Part shown: piece by piece, positions 35,945 to 44,611 of the stretch
Layout: each line of letters opens with the position of its first letter
How positions within the stretch are numbered: the stretch's first letter is position 1
NCBI RefSeq assembly: GCF_012271765.1
Contig: NZ_VRKO01000012.1
Coordinates: forward strand, 62,001 to 126,000
Source of the DNA: Erwinia rhapontici
GTDB lineage: Bacteria; Pseudomonadota; Gammaproteobacteria; Enterobacterales; Enterobacteriaceae
Length of the DNA: 64,000 nt
Direction: 5' to 3'
The notes under the pieces: generated by a model
Database searches by the model: none
Told to the model about the DNA's origin: nothing
What the model saw: only the letters and a program-made list of their open reading frames with translations
Position numbers and translations under genes: made by a program

Positions 35945-36157
35945 TTAACGACCTTTTTCTTTTCTGACTAATGCCGGGTAACTGTATTCCGCCGCGTTCC
36001 CGGTGCGGATGTCTAAGACCGTGTAACGGGCATCCGGGAAACGGCCTGCTTTGCCGGTTACCAGCAGGGCGCGGCCGCGCTGATCGTTAAACATCTTTCC
36101 CGCAGGGAACCTGGGGGCGTCCGGGTTTTTACAGGGGCAGTCAGAGCGGCATGTCAT
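35945..36157 (-). CDS. Small Cys-bearing hypothetical protein (70 residues)
   Basis: The product has 70 residues and begins MTCRSDCPCKNPDAPRF, with three Cys in a compact N-terminal cluster that could bind a metal. A basic region (AGKMFNDQRGRALLVTGKAGRFPDARY) follows. GAGG lies 7 bp upstream of the ATG at 36157, which supports translation. I do not recognise the family. It is convergent with the permease gene (22 bp gap) and divergent from a cytochrome b561 gene. Confidence 0.6.
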   Translation of the reverse strand: MTCRSDCPCKNPDAPRFPAGKMFNDQRGRALLVTGKAGRFPDARYTVLDIRTGNAAEYSYPALVRKEKGR

Positions 36158-36339
36158 GATGGTGCCTCGCGATGGCAGAGGGATAACAGGAATAGGTCCG
36201 GGTGATATTGTGCCACAGCGGCGGCCAAAACGTCGTGGTGGAACGAGGTTTTTTGGCGCCTATCGGTAAATTTTGCCTGTGGTTAAAACGTGTTAGCCGG
36301 ATATACTGCGCGCAAACTTATTCAATGACTCTGCGGGTA

Positions 36340-36879
36340 ATGCAAAAAAAATACACTTTCCCTTTGATTGCGCTGCACTGGCTGACGGTGTTTCTGCTGC
36401 TTCTGGCTTATGGTTCCATTTTGATCAGCGACTATGCACAGCCGGGAACCTGGCACGGTTATGCTATTGCAGTGACCCACGTGACCGCCGGGGCAACGGT
36501 GCTGATTACCATGATCATGCGTTTGATGATCCGTCTGCGCAAACGATCGCCCGCGATTATTCCCGCGCCGAAACGCTGGCATACCGCGCTGAGCCATTTA
36601 ACCCATACCTGCATTTACGCACTGTTCATTTCCCTGCCCGCGCTGGCACTGACCTCCCATTACTTCTGGGGCGGGGAGTGGAGCCTGTACGGACTGCCGA
36701 TGCCCGTGGCCGCCGTGCCCGATACTGAACTGTCGGAAACGCTGATCCACTGGCACGCCGTACTGGCGCCCCTCGGCTACTGGCTGATTGGTTTACATGC
36801 GCTGGCGGCACTGGTGCATCACTATATTTTTCGTGATAACACCCTGATCAGGATGATGCCATCACGGCAAAAAGGCTGA
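36340..36879 (+). CDS. Cytochrome b561 family protein
   Basis: This 179-residue four-helix membrane protein of the CybB/YceJ family starts MQKKYTFPLIALHWLTVFL. Haem-ligand histidines are visible in IALHWL, in WHGYAIAVTHVTAG, in LIHWHAVLAPLGYWLIGLH and in LVHHYIFRD near the end. It shuttles electrons between quinol and periplasmic acceptors. The start at 36340 is chosen because the family begins here; in-frame Met codons further upstream (36325, 36202) would add a non-matching tail. It is a paralogue of the truncated gene at the window start and lacks an obvious operon partner. Confidence 0.85.
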   Translation: MQKKYTFPLIALHWLTVFLLLLAYGSILISDYAQPGTWHGYAIAVTHVTAGATVLITMIMRLMIRLRKRSPAIIPAPKRWHTALSHLTHTCIYALFISLPALALTSHYFWGGEWSLYGLPMPVAAVPDTELSETLIHWHAVLAPLGYWLIGLHALAALVHHYIFRDNTLIRMMPSRQKG

Positions 36880-36913
36880 CCGGACGGTGGCCCGGCCGCC
36901 AGAAGACCTGAGC

Positions 36914-37585
36914 TTATTCCACGGCAGGTTTTACCGCGACATCCCGCTGCGCCCACTCCTCGCTGCTCAGGGTTTTGATATCGAACTGGTCGCGTGTGCG
37001 GGTATAGGTGTGCCCGCCCATGCGGCCAACGGCATCCATCAACTGCTGGTCGATGTGCAGGTTTTCCAGGTTAACCGCATCGCTGCGGACATAAACGCCC
37101 AACACTTCACCGAGGATAATCTCGCGCGCCGGGCCCACCTGTAAAGTGGTATGGCGACGGCACTCCAGCGCGGCCGGGGCGGCCAGAATCCGCGGACTGC
37201 GCACCATTTTACCGGGTGTAGTTTCCAGCCCGGCTAACGCTAGTTCGTCCACCTCAGGACCGAATTTAATCGCGCAGATCTCCATCTGTTCAACCAGTGC
37301 ATCATCCACGATATGCACTGTAAATTCCCCGGTTTCACGGATATTACGCGCCGTATCTTTAAAACGCATATCCGCATAGTTTTCCACGCCGATGGCGACA
37401 ATCGCCGGGTCATGCGTCAGTACGTTAAAGAAGCTGAACGGCCCGGCATTGGGCATACCGTCCTTGCTCAGGGTGGTGACCAGCGCGATGGGACGCGGGA
37501 TTACCGTCCCGATGAGCAGCTTATAGCGATCGCGTTCGCCCAGCTGGGCAAAGTCAAACCAGGTATGTCCCGGCATATTTTTCAT
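36914..37585 (-). CDS. Flavin reductase family protein (FMN-binding split barrel)
   Basis: This 223-residue protein has the DIM6/NTAB/flavin-reductase-like split-barrel fold. Typical segments are GTVIPRPIALVTTLSKDGMPNAGPFSFFNVLTHDP (FMN phosphate-binding) and MRFKDTARNIRETGEFTVHIV. Such proteins either supply reduced FMN to a monooxygenase or act directly on small substrates. It is the last gene of the sigma-54-driven transporter operon and follows the M24 hydrolase by 1 bp, so it probably belongs to the same nitrogen-compound pathway. No monooxygenase partner is encoded in the operon. Confidence 0.85.
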   Translation of the reverse strand: MKNMPGHTWFDFAQLGERDRYKLLIGTVIPRPIALVTTLSKDGMPNAGPFSFFNVLTHDPAIVAIGVENYADMRFKDTARNIRETGEFTVHIVDDALVEQMEICAIKFGPEVDELALAGLETTPGKMVRSPRILAAPAALECRRHTTLQVGPAREIILGEVLGVYVRSDAVNLENLHIDQQLMDAVGRMGGHTYTRTRDQFDIKTLSSEEWAQRDVAVKPAVE

Positions 37586-37586
37586 T

Positions 37587-39011
37587 TCAGACTCCGGCAG
37601 TTATGCGGTGAGTGTCCAGCGGGGTATGGCGGCTGAGGTTTTCAAACCCCTCTTTCGTGACAACGTAACAATCACCGATATTGCAGCCCGCTGACAGCGG
37701 CTCCAGCCACTGTGTGTGCATCACGAAAATCATGCCTTCTTCCAGACGATCGTAGTTATGAGAGGAGATGTTGAAACTGTTCTGACCGCCCGCCATGCCG
37801 ACCGAATGGCCCAGGTTTGGGTTATGCGGCCCATGCGTTGCCGGGTAGACGTGCATCAGCCTGCGACCCTGGGCTTCATAATCGGCATCAGGCACATACT
37901 GCTGTGGGATCAGACGCGCTGTTCCGTCGGGCATCGGTGACCAGTTATAGGGCATGGTGCGCGCCTCCGGGGAGGTCAGCAGCCCGGCATCAATCATCGG
38001 TGCAAACGCCGCGTTGTTAATATCACGCATCAGCGCCCCCGGTTTAATCAGTTTTTCGGCCTGCTTCACGCCAGCGGTACAGGCGGCCAGCACCCGCTCC
38101 TGACGTTCAGTTATCTCACCCACCGCAATCATCCGCGCGGTCTGAGCGGTATAGCCGCGCCAGGTCACGTTGGAAATGTACAGATTGATCAGATCGCCCG
38201 GCCGCACAACGTGACCATAAGGTTTGCCGCAGTGGGTGCCGAACTCGTTAATGCCGATCTGATAGCCATCACCCGTTTCACCGCCGAACGCCAGCTGCGC
38301 ACAGCTGAAGGCCGCATAGATTTCATGATCGGTGACGCCCGGTTTCGTTACATGGTAGGCCGCCTGGGTGCCAATGCTGATGAGCTGTGCGGCTGCGCGG
38401 AACATCTCAACTTCACGCGGCGAGCGGACCTTCTGCAAACGCTCAAGGATGGCACTATCCTCAACATATTTCGCGGCGGGTGTCAGCGATGCCAGCGCCG
38501 CCCAGAACGTTAACGAGGTCCGATCACCGATTTTACCGATCTGCGCTTTTGACAGCCCGAAACGGGCCAGCACCTCAGCACATTTTTCTGCCGTTTTGAC
38601 CACCGAATCGCCGGGGCGGTCGGCATATTCGCGGCCAATCGGGCCAATTTGCCAGATTTCATCAACCAGCAGCGGCTCACCACCGGGGGGAAGCAATACC
38701 GACTGCGTGAAAAAGGAGAGCAGTACCAGCGGTTTGTCACTGTCGGTCGGGACGATCAGCACGCCTTCACGCATCCAGTCACAGAGATAGCGCAGCCAGG
38801 GGTTAGAGGCATGGAACCAGCCAACGCTCCCGGCATGGACGATAATCGCATCATGTCCCGCTTCCACCGCCTGACGACGCACTTTACGCAGACGTTCTTC
38901 GAACTCTTCTAACGGTAACGGCAGCGGCGCTGAAAATTCAAAATCCGGCTGGAAATCGGCCAGCAGCGCGCCAATGCGATAGCCAGCGGCCTGAGTCGCA
39001 CGAGTATTCAT
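37587..39011 (-). CDS. M24-fold hydrolase lacking the metal ligands (creatinase/ectoine-hydrolase-like)
   Basis: The product has 474 residues with the two-domain pita-bread architecture of M24 aminopeptidase/creatinase proteins (creatinase N-terminal domain about 40-210, catalytic domain about 220-450). The first two metal-ligand Asp positions are changed (DLINLYISNVTWRGYTAQTARM where DxG...DxTR is expected) and the last Glu is Asp (GDCYVVTKEG), while GHSVGMAGGQ keeps the His. Metal-independent members of this fold include creatinase, which cleaves a C-N bond. With polyamine-type transport genes and sigma-54 control, hydrolysis of a guanidino-, amide- or ectoine-like compound is likely. The exact substrate is not identifiable. 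Confidence 0.8.
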   Translation of the reverse strand: MNTRATQAAGYRIGALLADFQPDFEFSAPLPLPLEEFEERLRKVRRQAVEAGHDAIIVHAGSVGWFHASNPWLRYLCDWMREGVLIVPTDSDKPLVLLSFFTQSVLLPPGGEPLLVDEIWQIGPIGREYADRPGDSVVKTAEKCAEVLARFGLSKAQIGKIGDRTSLTFWAALASLTPAAKYVEDSAILERLQKVRSPREVEMFRAAAQLISIGTQAAYHVTKPGVTDHEIYAAFSCAQLAFGGETGDGYQIGINEFGTHCGKPYGHVVRPGDLINLYISNVTWRGYTAQTARMIAVGEITERQERVLAACTAGVKQAEKLIKPGALMRDINNAAFAPMIDAGLLTSPEARTMPYNWSPMPDGTARLIPQQYVPDADYEAQGRRLMHVYPATHGPHNPNLGHSVGMAGGQNSFNISSHNYDRLEEGMIFVMHTQWLEPLSAGCNIGDCYVVTKEGFENLSRHTPLDTHRITAGV

Positions 39012-39034
39012 AGTCTTTCCTTGTCGTCAAAAAA

Positions 39035-39859
39035 TCAGGGTTGCTGTGGTCGCGGTGCCAGCACGCGCCGGGCGACCAGCAGACCAAGCAGGGTGATCGC
39101 GATTAAAATCCCGGAGATGGCCGCAACACGAACGTCGAGCGACTCCTCGATCAGTGCGAACATACGCAGCGGCAAGACGGTGGTGCGGGCATCGGCAAGG
39201 AACAGCGAAACCGAGACATTATCCAGAGACTGAATAAACACCAGAAACGCCCCTGCCATAATGCCCGGCATCAGCAGCGGTAAGGTGACGCGGCGCAGCG
39301 TCATAAACCAGCTGGCCCCCATCGTGGCCGAGGCTTCCGCCAGCGAAGGATTCATCCCCTGCGCCACCACCGACACGGCGCGATACATCAGGGGGCCAAA
39401 CACCACCACATGGCCAAGAATGGTCAGCCACAATGACGGCGGGAAGCCGATAAAATTGGCAACAATCAGCGCAGCCAGCCCGTAGACCAGACTTGGCAGC
39501 ACCAGCGGTGCCAGCAGCAACGGTTCTATGGTGCTGACATTTCTGCGCTTCATCCGCGTCATACCGATGGTGGCAGGCACGGCGAAGATCAGCGCACCCA
39601 GTACGGCCAGGGCGGCGATTTTTAACGAGTTTCCGGCGGCAACGTGCTCCGTGGCTGACCGGACCGGATCTAACAAGGCCTCGTACCAGCGCAGAGAGAA
39701 ACCCTGCGGCGGGTATTTCAGGGTCTGCCCGGAGGTGAATGACATCATCAGTGCAATCACTATCGGGGCCACCAGATAGATCACGCAAAGCGAGCCAAAT
39801 CCGTAGACAAAGAGCTTATACAGCAGGCCGGGAACAGGGTTTTCGCGTCGATTAAGCAT
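39035..39859 (-). CDS. ABC transporter permease, PotC type
   Basis: This 274-residue membrane protein of the spermidine/putrescine-opine permease family has about six helices, beginning LYKLFVYGFGSLCVIYLVAPIVIALMM. The EAA-type loop appears as LAEASATMGASWFMTLRRVTLPLL. It overlaps the upstream permease gene by 8 bp, so translation is coupled. It works with the partner permease, Tat-exported binding protein and ATPase of the same operon. Confidence 0.9.
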   Translation of the reverse strand: MLNRRENPVPGLLYKLFVYGFGSLCVIYLVAPIVIALMMSFTSGQTLKYPPQGFSLRWYEALLDPVRSATEHVAAGNSLKIAALAVLGALIFAVPATIGMTRMKRRNVSTIEPLLLAPLVLPSLVYGLAALIVANFIGFPPSLWLTILGHVVVFGPLMYRAVSVVAQGMNPSLAEASATMGASWFMTLRRVTLPLLMPGIMAGAFLVFIQSLDNVSVSLFLADARTTVLPLRMFALIEESLDVRVAAISGILIAITLLGLLVARRVLAPRPQQP

Positions 39860-40682
39860 GACCGTTCAGTCTCCGGTGGCGTGAAATCATCGTGAGTGCG
39901 ACCAGCAGGCACCCGGTGGACACCAGGAGCACCACGGCAATAGCGGAAGCCAGCGGCCAGTCGAACAGCGTACCCACTTCGCGGTAAATCAGCTGAGGGA
40001 CATACACATTACGCGCGCCGCCAATCACCGCCTGGGTAACGAATGAACTGCTGGTACTGGCAAATACCAGTATCCAGCCTGCCAGCAGGCCCGGCAGCAT
40101 CAACGGCAGCAGCACGGTGATCAAAATTCGCCATGCGCCCGCTCCGGACACCTGAGCGGCTTCGGTCAGTTGATAAGGTGTGCGTGAGAGAATGGCGATC
40201 AGCGGCAGAATGATCAGCGGGAGATCAATCTGGCACATCGCCATCACCAGTCCGGTTTCGGTGAACATCAGGCTGGTCGGCATTCCCGTTATCCCCATGG
40301 CCATCAGCGCCTCGCTGATCGGCCCCTGGCGGCCAAGGATGACAATCCAGGCAAAGGTGCGTACCACGTTACTGGTCAGCATCGGGATCAGCGTCAGGAA
40401 GATCAGCACCTGACGTAAGTGACGCCCGCTGTGCCAGTAAAGCAGGGCAATCGGCACGCCCAGCAGTGTCGTTCCTATGACCGTTTCAATCCCCAGCCTG
40501 GCGGTGTTCATCAGCACACGGAAGTTAAAGCTATCACCAAAGAAACGCGCGTAATGGCTTAACGTGACACCGTCACCGGACGTGAAGCTGAAACCAACCA
40601 GAACCGCCAGCGGTGTGGCAAAAAACACCAGTGAAAGCAATAACATGGGGACAACATAAGCAAAGCCGCTCTGTTTCATCAC
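39852..40682 (-). CDS. ABC transporter permease, PotB type
   Basis: This 276-residue membrane protein starts with a hydrophobic helix (YVVPMLLLSLVFFATPLAVLVGFSF). The docking loop is LTEAAQVSGAGAWRILITVLLPLMLPG at about residue 180. It resembles PotB/opine transport permeases. It starts 6 bp after the binding-protein gene and overlaps the next permease gene. Confidence 0.9.
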   Translation of the reverse strand: MMKQSGFAYVVPMLLLSLVFFATPLAVLVGFSFTSGDGVTLSHYARFFGDSFNFRVLMNTARLGIETVIGTTLLGVPIALLYWHSGRHLRQVLIFLTLIPMLTSNVVRTFAWIVILGRQGPISEALMAMGITGMPTSLMFTETGLVMAMCQIDLPLIILPLIAILSRTPYQLTEAAQVSGAGAWRILITVLLPLMLPGLLAGWILVFASTSSSFVTQAVIGGARNVYVPQLIYREVGTLFDWPLASAIAVVLLVSTGCLLVALTMISRHRRLNGHA

Positions 40683-40688
40683 ATCACC

Positions 40689-41741
40689 TTAACCGGCAAC
40701 CAGGGAATCAAACTGGCGTATCCAGTTATCACGGTTTTTGTTAATCGCAGCCCAGTCCGGGTAGACCAACGATTTCAGCTGCTCACGCGTGACATAGGCA
40801 GCAATTGCCGGTGTCAGGGCGACGTTTTTATTGGTCGGGAACATCTCGACGGGGGGTTGCATCAGTGCAGTTTGTGCCGCCTTAGAGATGGCGGCATCCA
40901 TATAGGCATAGGCCGCATCGAGATTTTTACTGCCTTTTGTGAGATGAATATTCACCGGGGCGGCCGGTGAGCCACTCTCCGGGTGCACGAACTCCGCGTT
41001 TAACCCCAGGCTTTTCAGTCGCGCCACATTCCCGGTACTGCACATAAACACGGCAATTTCACCCTGCTGGAACAGCGTCATCTGATGGTTGGTACTGTCA
41101 ACGATGCTCGTCAGCTGCTCCGGGTGTTCCTTAAACAGTTTAAAGACCGCGGCCATGTCATCCGGGCCTGTCCCGTAAATTTTTGCCAGCTCGGTATACG
41201 CCATGACGGCGGTGTTCGAGGCAAATCCGGTCCAGGACACCAGGCCTTTGTATGCCGGGTTCTCGAACAGGTCGCGGTAGCCTTTAGGGCGCGGCACCAA
41301 ATCGGGATTGTAGGCGATGCCGTTAACCTCAACGGTGACCGTCGGGCCATATTCGCCCTGAAATGCCGGATCAAGCAGGTTCCAGTTTTTCAGGCGTGAC
41401 GGATCAATTTTCTGGATCAGATCCTTTTCAATAGCGACTGTCATCTGTCCAGGCGACATCAACAGCGTGTCGTAAGGCGGGTTTCCGGGGCTGGCCAGCA
41501 CTTTTGCCAGCTGGTCCTGGGCCATCGCAGGGGACACCGTCAGGTCAAAACCCTCTTTTTTCAATATCGGCGTCAGGATAGTGCGATACGCATCTTCCCA
41601 GTTTCCCGGGAACGTCGCGGCGACGGCGGTTCCACTGCCTGCGGCGGCAAGCGCACGCAGTGAAAACGGCAGCATGGCGGAAGCGGCGACACCCGCCATT
41701 AACTGACCGAACCGACGACGACTGATTTCTACATTTTTCAT
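40689..41741 (-). CDS. ABC transporter substrate-binding protein, PotD/opine type, Tat-exported
   Basis: This 350-residue periplasmic binding protein has a twin-arginine signal (SRRRFGQLMAGVAASAML), which implies export in folded form, and cleavage near ALAAAG. The mature part shows the polyamine/opine-type two-lobe fold (TFPGNWEDAYRTILTPILKKEGF; FQQGEIAVFMCSTGN). The ATG at 41741 is preferred over the GTG nine bases upstream because AGGTG lies 7-8 bp before it. The ligand should be a small cationic or nitrogen-rich molecule, in line with the NtrC-like sites upstream of the operon. Confidence 0.88.
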   Translation of the reverse strand: MKNVEISRRRFGQLMAGVAASAMLPFSLRALAAAGSGTAVAATFPGNWEDAYRTILTPILKKEGFDLTVSPAMAQDQLAKVLASPGNPPYDTLLMSPGQMTVAIEKDLIQKIDPSRLKNWNLLDPAFQGEYGPTVTVEVNGIAYNPDLVPRPKGYRDLFENPAYKGLVSWTGFASNTAVMAYTELAKIYGTGPDDMAAVFKLFKEHPEQLTSIVDSTNHQMTLFQQGEIAVFMCSTGNVARLKSLGLNAEFVHPESGSPAAPVNIHLTKGSKNLDAAYAYMDAAISKAAQTALMQPPVEMFPTNKNVALTPAIAAYVTREQLKSLVYPDWAAINKNRDNWIRQFDSLVAG

Positions 41742-41755
41742 AGTGTTCACCTGGG

Positions 41756-42871
41756 TTATTGATTCATGGGAAGCGGTTCAGCCGGGAAGGCATGACAGCG
41801 GGCAGTGTCAATCTCAGCAAAAAGTTGGGATCCGGGTTGGGGGATAAACGTTGATGGTCCTCGTACCTCTGACGCTTTCAGACGAGTGCCGTCTTCCAGT
41901 GCCAGGTCATGCAGCAGCGTTGGCCCGAGCGGCACCGATACTGTCATGCGTACGGGCTGGGTGTTTTCCCCAGGCTGCAAACAAAGCCGCACCTCTTCAG
42001 GACGGAAAGTCAGCGTCACTTTTGAACCGGTAGTGAAGTTCAGACGGCGCGGCAGGCGCACGGTGCTCTGGTCGGGCAGGCCGATCAATGTGGTGTCGTT
42101 ATCGAAACGCAGCACGGTCCCTTGCAGCTGATTGGTCTGACCGATAAACGTATTCACGAACAGCGTTTTCGGCTGGTCATAGACCGCCATTGGCGTATCG
42201 ATCTGTTCGACGTTCCCTTTGTTCATCAGGACCAGACGGCTGGCGAGACTCTGCGCTTCTTCCTGGTCGTGAGTGACAATCAGCGTGGTAATGCCCAGGG
42301 TTTTTTGCAGGTGCAGCAATTCAACCTGCAGATCGAAACGCAGCGCCCGATCCAGCGCGCCGAAAGGCTCATCAAGCAGCAGCAGTGAAGGGCGGCCAGC
42401 AATGGCGCGGGCCACGGCAACACGCTGCTGCTGGCCACCGGATAGCTCACGCGGCAGGCGATGACCAAACTCGTTCAGTCTCACGAGGGAGAGCATCTCC
42501 GCCACGCGTTGCTTACGTTCCGCGCGGGATATCTGCTGACAGGCCAGCGGATAAGCAATGTTCTCTGCCACGGTGAGATGGGGGAACAACGCATAGTTCT
42601 GGAATACCATGCCGATGCCGCGAGCCCTGGCTGACACGTTGGCGAGCTCCTGGTCCCCCAGAACAATTTTGCCTGTCTTTGGCTGGATCAGTCCGGCGAT
42701 GGCTCGCAGCACGGTGGATTTACCGCATCCGCTTGGCCCGAGCAGCGCCACAATTTCACCCGGTTCAATGGTAAATGACACATCACTCACCGCGTTGTTG
42801 CCACCGTAACTGTGGGTCAGTCCCTGCACGCTCAGGCGCTTACGTTCAAGGGTATGTTGCTTATCTTGCAT
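41756..42871 (-). CDS. ABC transporter ATP-binding protein, PotA type
   Basis: The product has 371 residues. Walker A is GPSGCGKST, the signature is LSGGQQQR, and Walker B is LLLLDEPFGALD; a TOBE domain occupies the last ~100 residues (TFRPEEVRLCL). The start at 42871 has AGGGAA six bases upstream; an open frame running to 42976 would cover the promoter and is rejected. It is the first gene of a six-gene leftward operon: ATPase, binding protein, two permeases, M24 hydrolase, flavin reductase. Confidence 0.92.
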   Translation of the reverse strand: MQDKQHTLERKRLSVQGLTHSYGGNNAVSDVSFTIEPGEIVALLGPSGCGKSTVLRAIAGLIQPKTGKIVLGDQELANVSARARGIGMVFQNYALFPHLTVAENIAYPLACQQISRAERKQRVAEMLSLVRLNEFGHRLPRELSGGQQQRVAVARAIAGRPSLLLLDEPFGALDRALRFDLQVELLHLQKTLGITTLIVTHDQEEAQSLASRLVLMNKGNVEQIDTPMAVYDQPKTLFVNTFIGQTNQLQGTVLRFDNDTTLIGLPDQSTVRLPRRLNFTTGSKVTLTFRPEEVRLCLQPGENTQPVRMTVSVPLGPTLLHDLALEDGTRLKASEVRGPSTFIPQPGSQLFAEIDTARCHAFPAEPLPMNQ

Positions 42872-42929
42872 AGGGCTTCCCTGGTGATGAGTCGCTGTCA
42901 TAAGACGAATGGGTTGATGACAAGGAAAC

Positions 42930-42945
42930 TGCAAGCCGTATGCCA
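42930..42945 (-). promoter_or_regulatory. Sigma-54 promoter of the leftward transporter operon
   Basis: The minus strand reads TGGCATACGGCTTGCA, with -24 TGGC, correct spacing and a perfect -12 TTGCA. It lies 59 bp before the ATPase start. It differs from the rightward promoter at 43350-43365 at a single base. Confidence 0.85.
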
Positions 42946-43077
42946 GATTGTTGGGGGAAGGGGAGGGAAACTCCATAATGGATTGAAATAAAACAATTAT
43001 TAATTTAAATCAAAGTTTCGCAAATCTGTGCGAATTAAATTACATCTTATAATTCGAAAGAAAATTCCTTACGTGAA

Positions 43078-43094
43078 ATGACGATTGTGGTGCA
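43078..43094 (+). promoter_or_regulatory. Candidate NtrC site 1
   Basis: ATGACGATTGTGGTGCA keeps the strong GGTGCA half of the NtrC consensus (like the glnA enhancer) and several bases of the other half. It is centred 22 bp from site 2, two turns of DNA, on the same face. Confidence 0.5.
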
Positions 43095-43099
43095 GAAAG

Positions 43100-43116
43100 G
43101 GCATTATTTTGGTGCA
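43100..43116 (+). promoter_or_regulatory. Candidate NtrC site 2
   Basis: GGCATTATTTTGGTGCA differs at only three positions from the strong glnA NtrC enhancer sequence as I recall it (AGCACTATATTGGTGCA). It lies roughly 165 bp upstream of the leftward and 240 bp upstream of the rightward sigma-54 promoter, a normal enhancer distance. Confidence 0.65.
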
Positions 43117-43269
43117 AATAATCACCAGGATCGCGCAGAAACAGACGATAAAATCCCCTTTTTTCGCAAAATGATCGCCCATAAAGATGACGGAAAGCCC
43201 GTTCTGTCAGGTTTCTGACGTACTGACAGTGCAATTACGATGATGTGATATGAATATTTATGCGAAAGT

Positions 43270-43280
43270 TTGTTATACAA
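43270..43280. promoter_or_regulatory. Candidate GntR (FadR-subfamily) operator
   Basis: TTGTTATACAA fits the FadR-type pattern TNGTNNNACNA exactly and is palindromic. It sits 70 bp upstream of the rightward promoter in a locus that encodes an FCD-type GntR regulator. Confidence 0.5.
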
Positions 43281-43349
43281 AATAAAATAAAAAATATAGA
43301 GATTAATTATCAATGAGATACGTTAAATATCATGACGAAAAAGGGTCGA

Positions 43350-43365
43350 TGGCATAAGGCTTGCA
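43350..43365 (+). promoter_or_regulatory. Sigma-54 promoter of the rightward isomerase gene
   Basis: TGGCATAAGGCTTGCA has perfect -24 and -12 elements and spacing. It lies 50 bp before the ATG at 43415. Confidence 0.85.
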
Positions 43366-43414
43366 ACCTCCTGAGCTATCAGTCAGTGATTTGTTAACCT
43401 TAAAGGAATCGTCA

Positions 43415-44515
43415 ATGAAGTTAGGCATCGATGGGTTGAAACTACCCGAAGTTAAAAAACGTGGCCCGCTGGCCAGCCTGGATCATGTTAAGTCACTGGG
43501 GCTTCAGGGCATCTTCTTCAGCACGGTGCTGGATATGAGCCCCAATCTGGACAGCGGTTTACTGCGGGATATCCGCGCAAAAGCCGATGAACTGGGTCTG
43601 TATCTGGAAAGCGGCCTCGGAAAAATCAACCCTTATTGCAGCGCAGAAGCACCAGAACTGCGGGCCATCGGCAATGGCGATATTATTGCAGGGCTGACCC
43701 GCATGATTGAAGCCAGCGCAGCGATTGGCTGCCGGGAAATGTGGGTTTCACCGGGTAATTTTAAACCTGCCTATCCTGGCCGTCTGGCGGCCGACCGTTT
43801 CCGTACCGATGTCACATGGGAAGAGCAGCTGGCAGGCATGGCAAATGTCATGCGTAAGCTGGCCCCGGTTGCCCGCGCTCACGGCGTGCATATGAATATC
43901 GAGACTCACGATGAGATCACCTCTTTCGAAATACTGCGGATGATTGAGGCCGTAGGGGAAGAGTGCGCGGGGGTGGTGCTGGATACTGCCAATATGCTGC
44001 AACGCGGCGAAGACCCGGTGCTGGCCACTCAACGCCTGGCACCCTGGGTGCGTCAGACCCATATTAAAGATGCGTACATTGGACGCGCTCCGGGGGGACT
44101 GGATTTTCAGCCGCGCCCATGTGGCAGCGGCGTGGTGGATTTTGCTGCTATTCTGTCGATTCTGGCACAGGTCAACCCACAGCTGAATCTGTCGCTGGAA
44201 ATCGCCCAATCGACCGACGATAATCGACGCCGTCCTCATCCGCGTCAGTGTATTCAGATTGACGATCCGCTCTGGCGCGCCGGGCATCCCGACCTGACGG
44301 CCAGCGAGCTGGAGGCGTATTTTGCCACCATTGATGCCTGTGCTCAGCGCGTTGCCGCTGGCGAGGTTGAAGACTGGGAAAGTTATGAACGTAGCCGCTA
44401 CGGTTACCCAAGCTACGAGCATCAATCTTACGGGTTTAATGAAGCGATTCGTTTTATTCAGCAATCGGCAGCACATATCCGGGCCACCTGTCGCGCTCAG
44501 GGCATCGTGTTATAA
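43415..44515 (+). CDS. Sugar phosphate isomerase/epimerase family protein (xylose-isomerase-like TIM barrel)
   Basis: The product has 366 residues. The TIM-barrel pattern of the AP endonuclease 2/xylose isomerase-like superfamily is visible: MNIETHDEITSFEIL (Glu/His metal-binding strand), CAGVVLDTANMLQRGEDP (Asp), VRQTHIKDAYIG (His, Asp) and LSLEIAQS (Glu). These four positions normally hold a divalent metal. Members isomerise or epimerise sugars and related acids. The ATG at 43415 has AAGGA 7-8 bp upstream; the frame continues to 43361 through the promoter and that part is not coding. It is the only enzyme in the rightward arm, so it likely processes a product released by the M24 hydrolase; inference. 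Confidence 0.85.
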   Translation: MKLGIDGLKLPEVKKRGPLASLDHVKSLGLQGIFFSTVLDMSPNLDSGLLRDIRAKADELGLYLESGLGKINPYCSAEAPELRAIGNGDIIAGLTRMIEASAAIGCREMWVSPGNFKPAYPGRLAADRFRTDVTWEEQLAGMANVMRKLAPVARAHGVHMNIETHDEITSFEILRMIEAVGEECAGVVLDTANMLQRGEDPVLATQRLAPWVRQTHIKDAYIGRAPGGLDFQPRPCGSGVVDFAAILSILAQVNPQLNLSLEIAQSTDDNRRRPHPRQCIQIDDPLWRAGHPDLTASELEAYFATIDACAQRVAAGEVEDWESYERSRYGYPSYEHQSYGFNEAIRFIQQSAAHIRATCRAQGIVL

Positions 44516-44611
44516 CCCGGTTACGTATCAATATCATTATCACGATATAGAAGGCAGTCACCGTTGTGTTGCGGTAACGTACTCAGCATGCGGTCAGGGT
44601 TCAGACAGAGG

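Larger units (their letters stand above)
42872..43414. promoter_or_regulatory. Divergent control region of the nitrogen-type locus
   Basis: This 543-bp AT-rich region separates the leftward transporter operon from the rightward isomerase/GntR genes. It contains the two sigma-54 promoters, two NtrC-like sites and a FadR-type operator, each listed separately. Short frames in it have no ribosome sites and are not called as genes. Confidence 0.8.
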
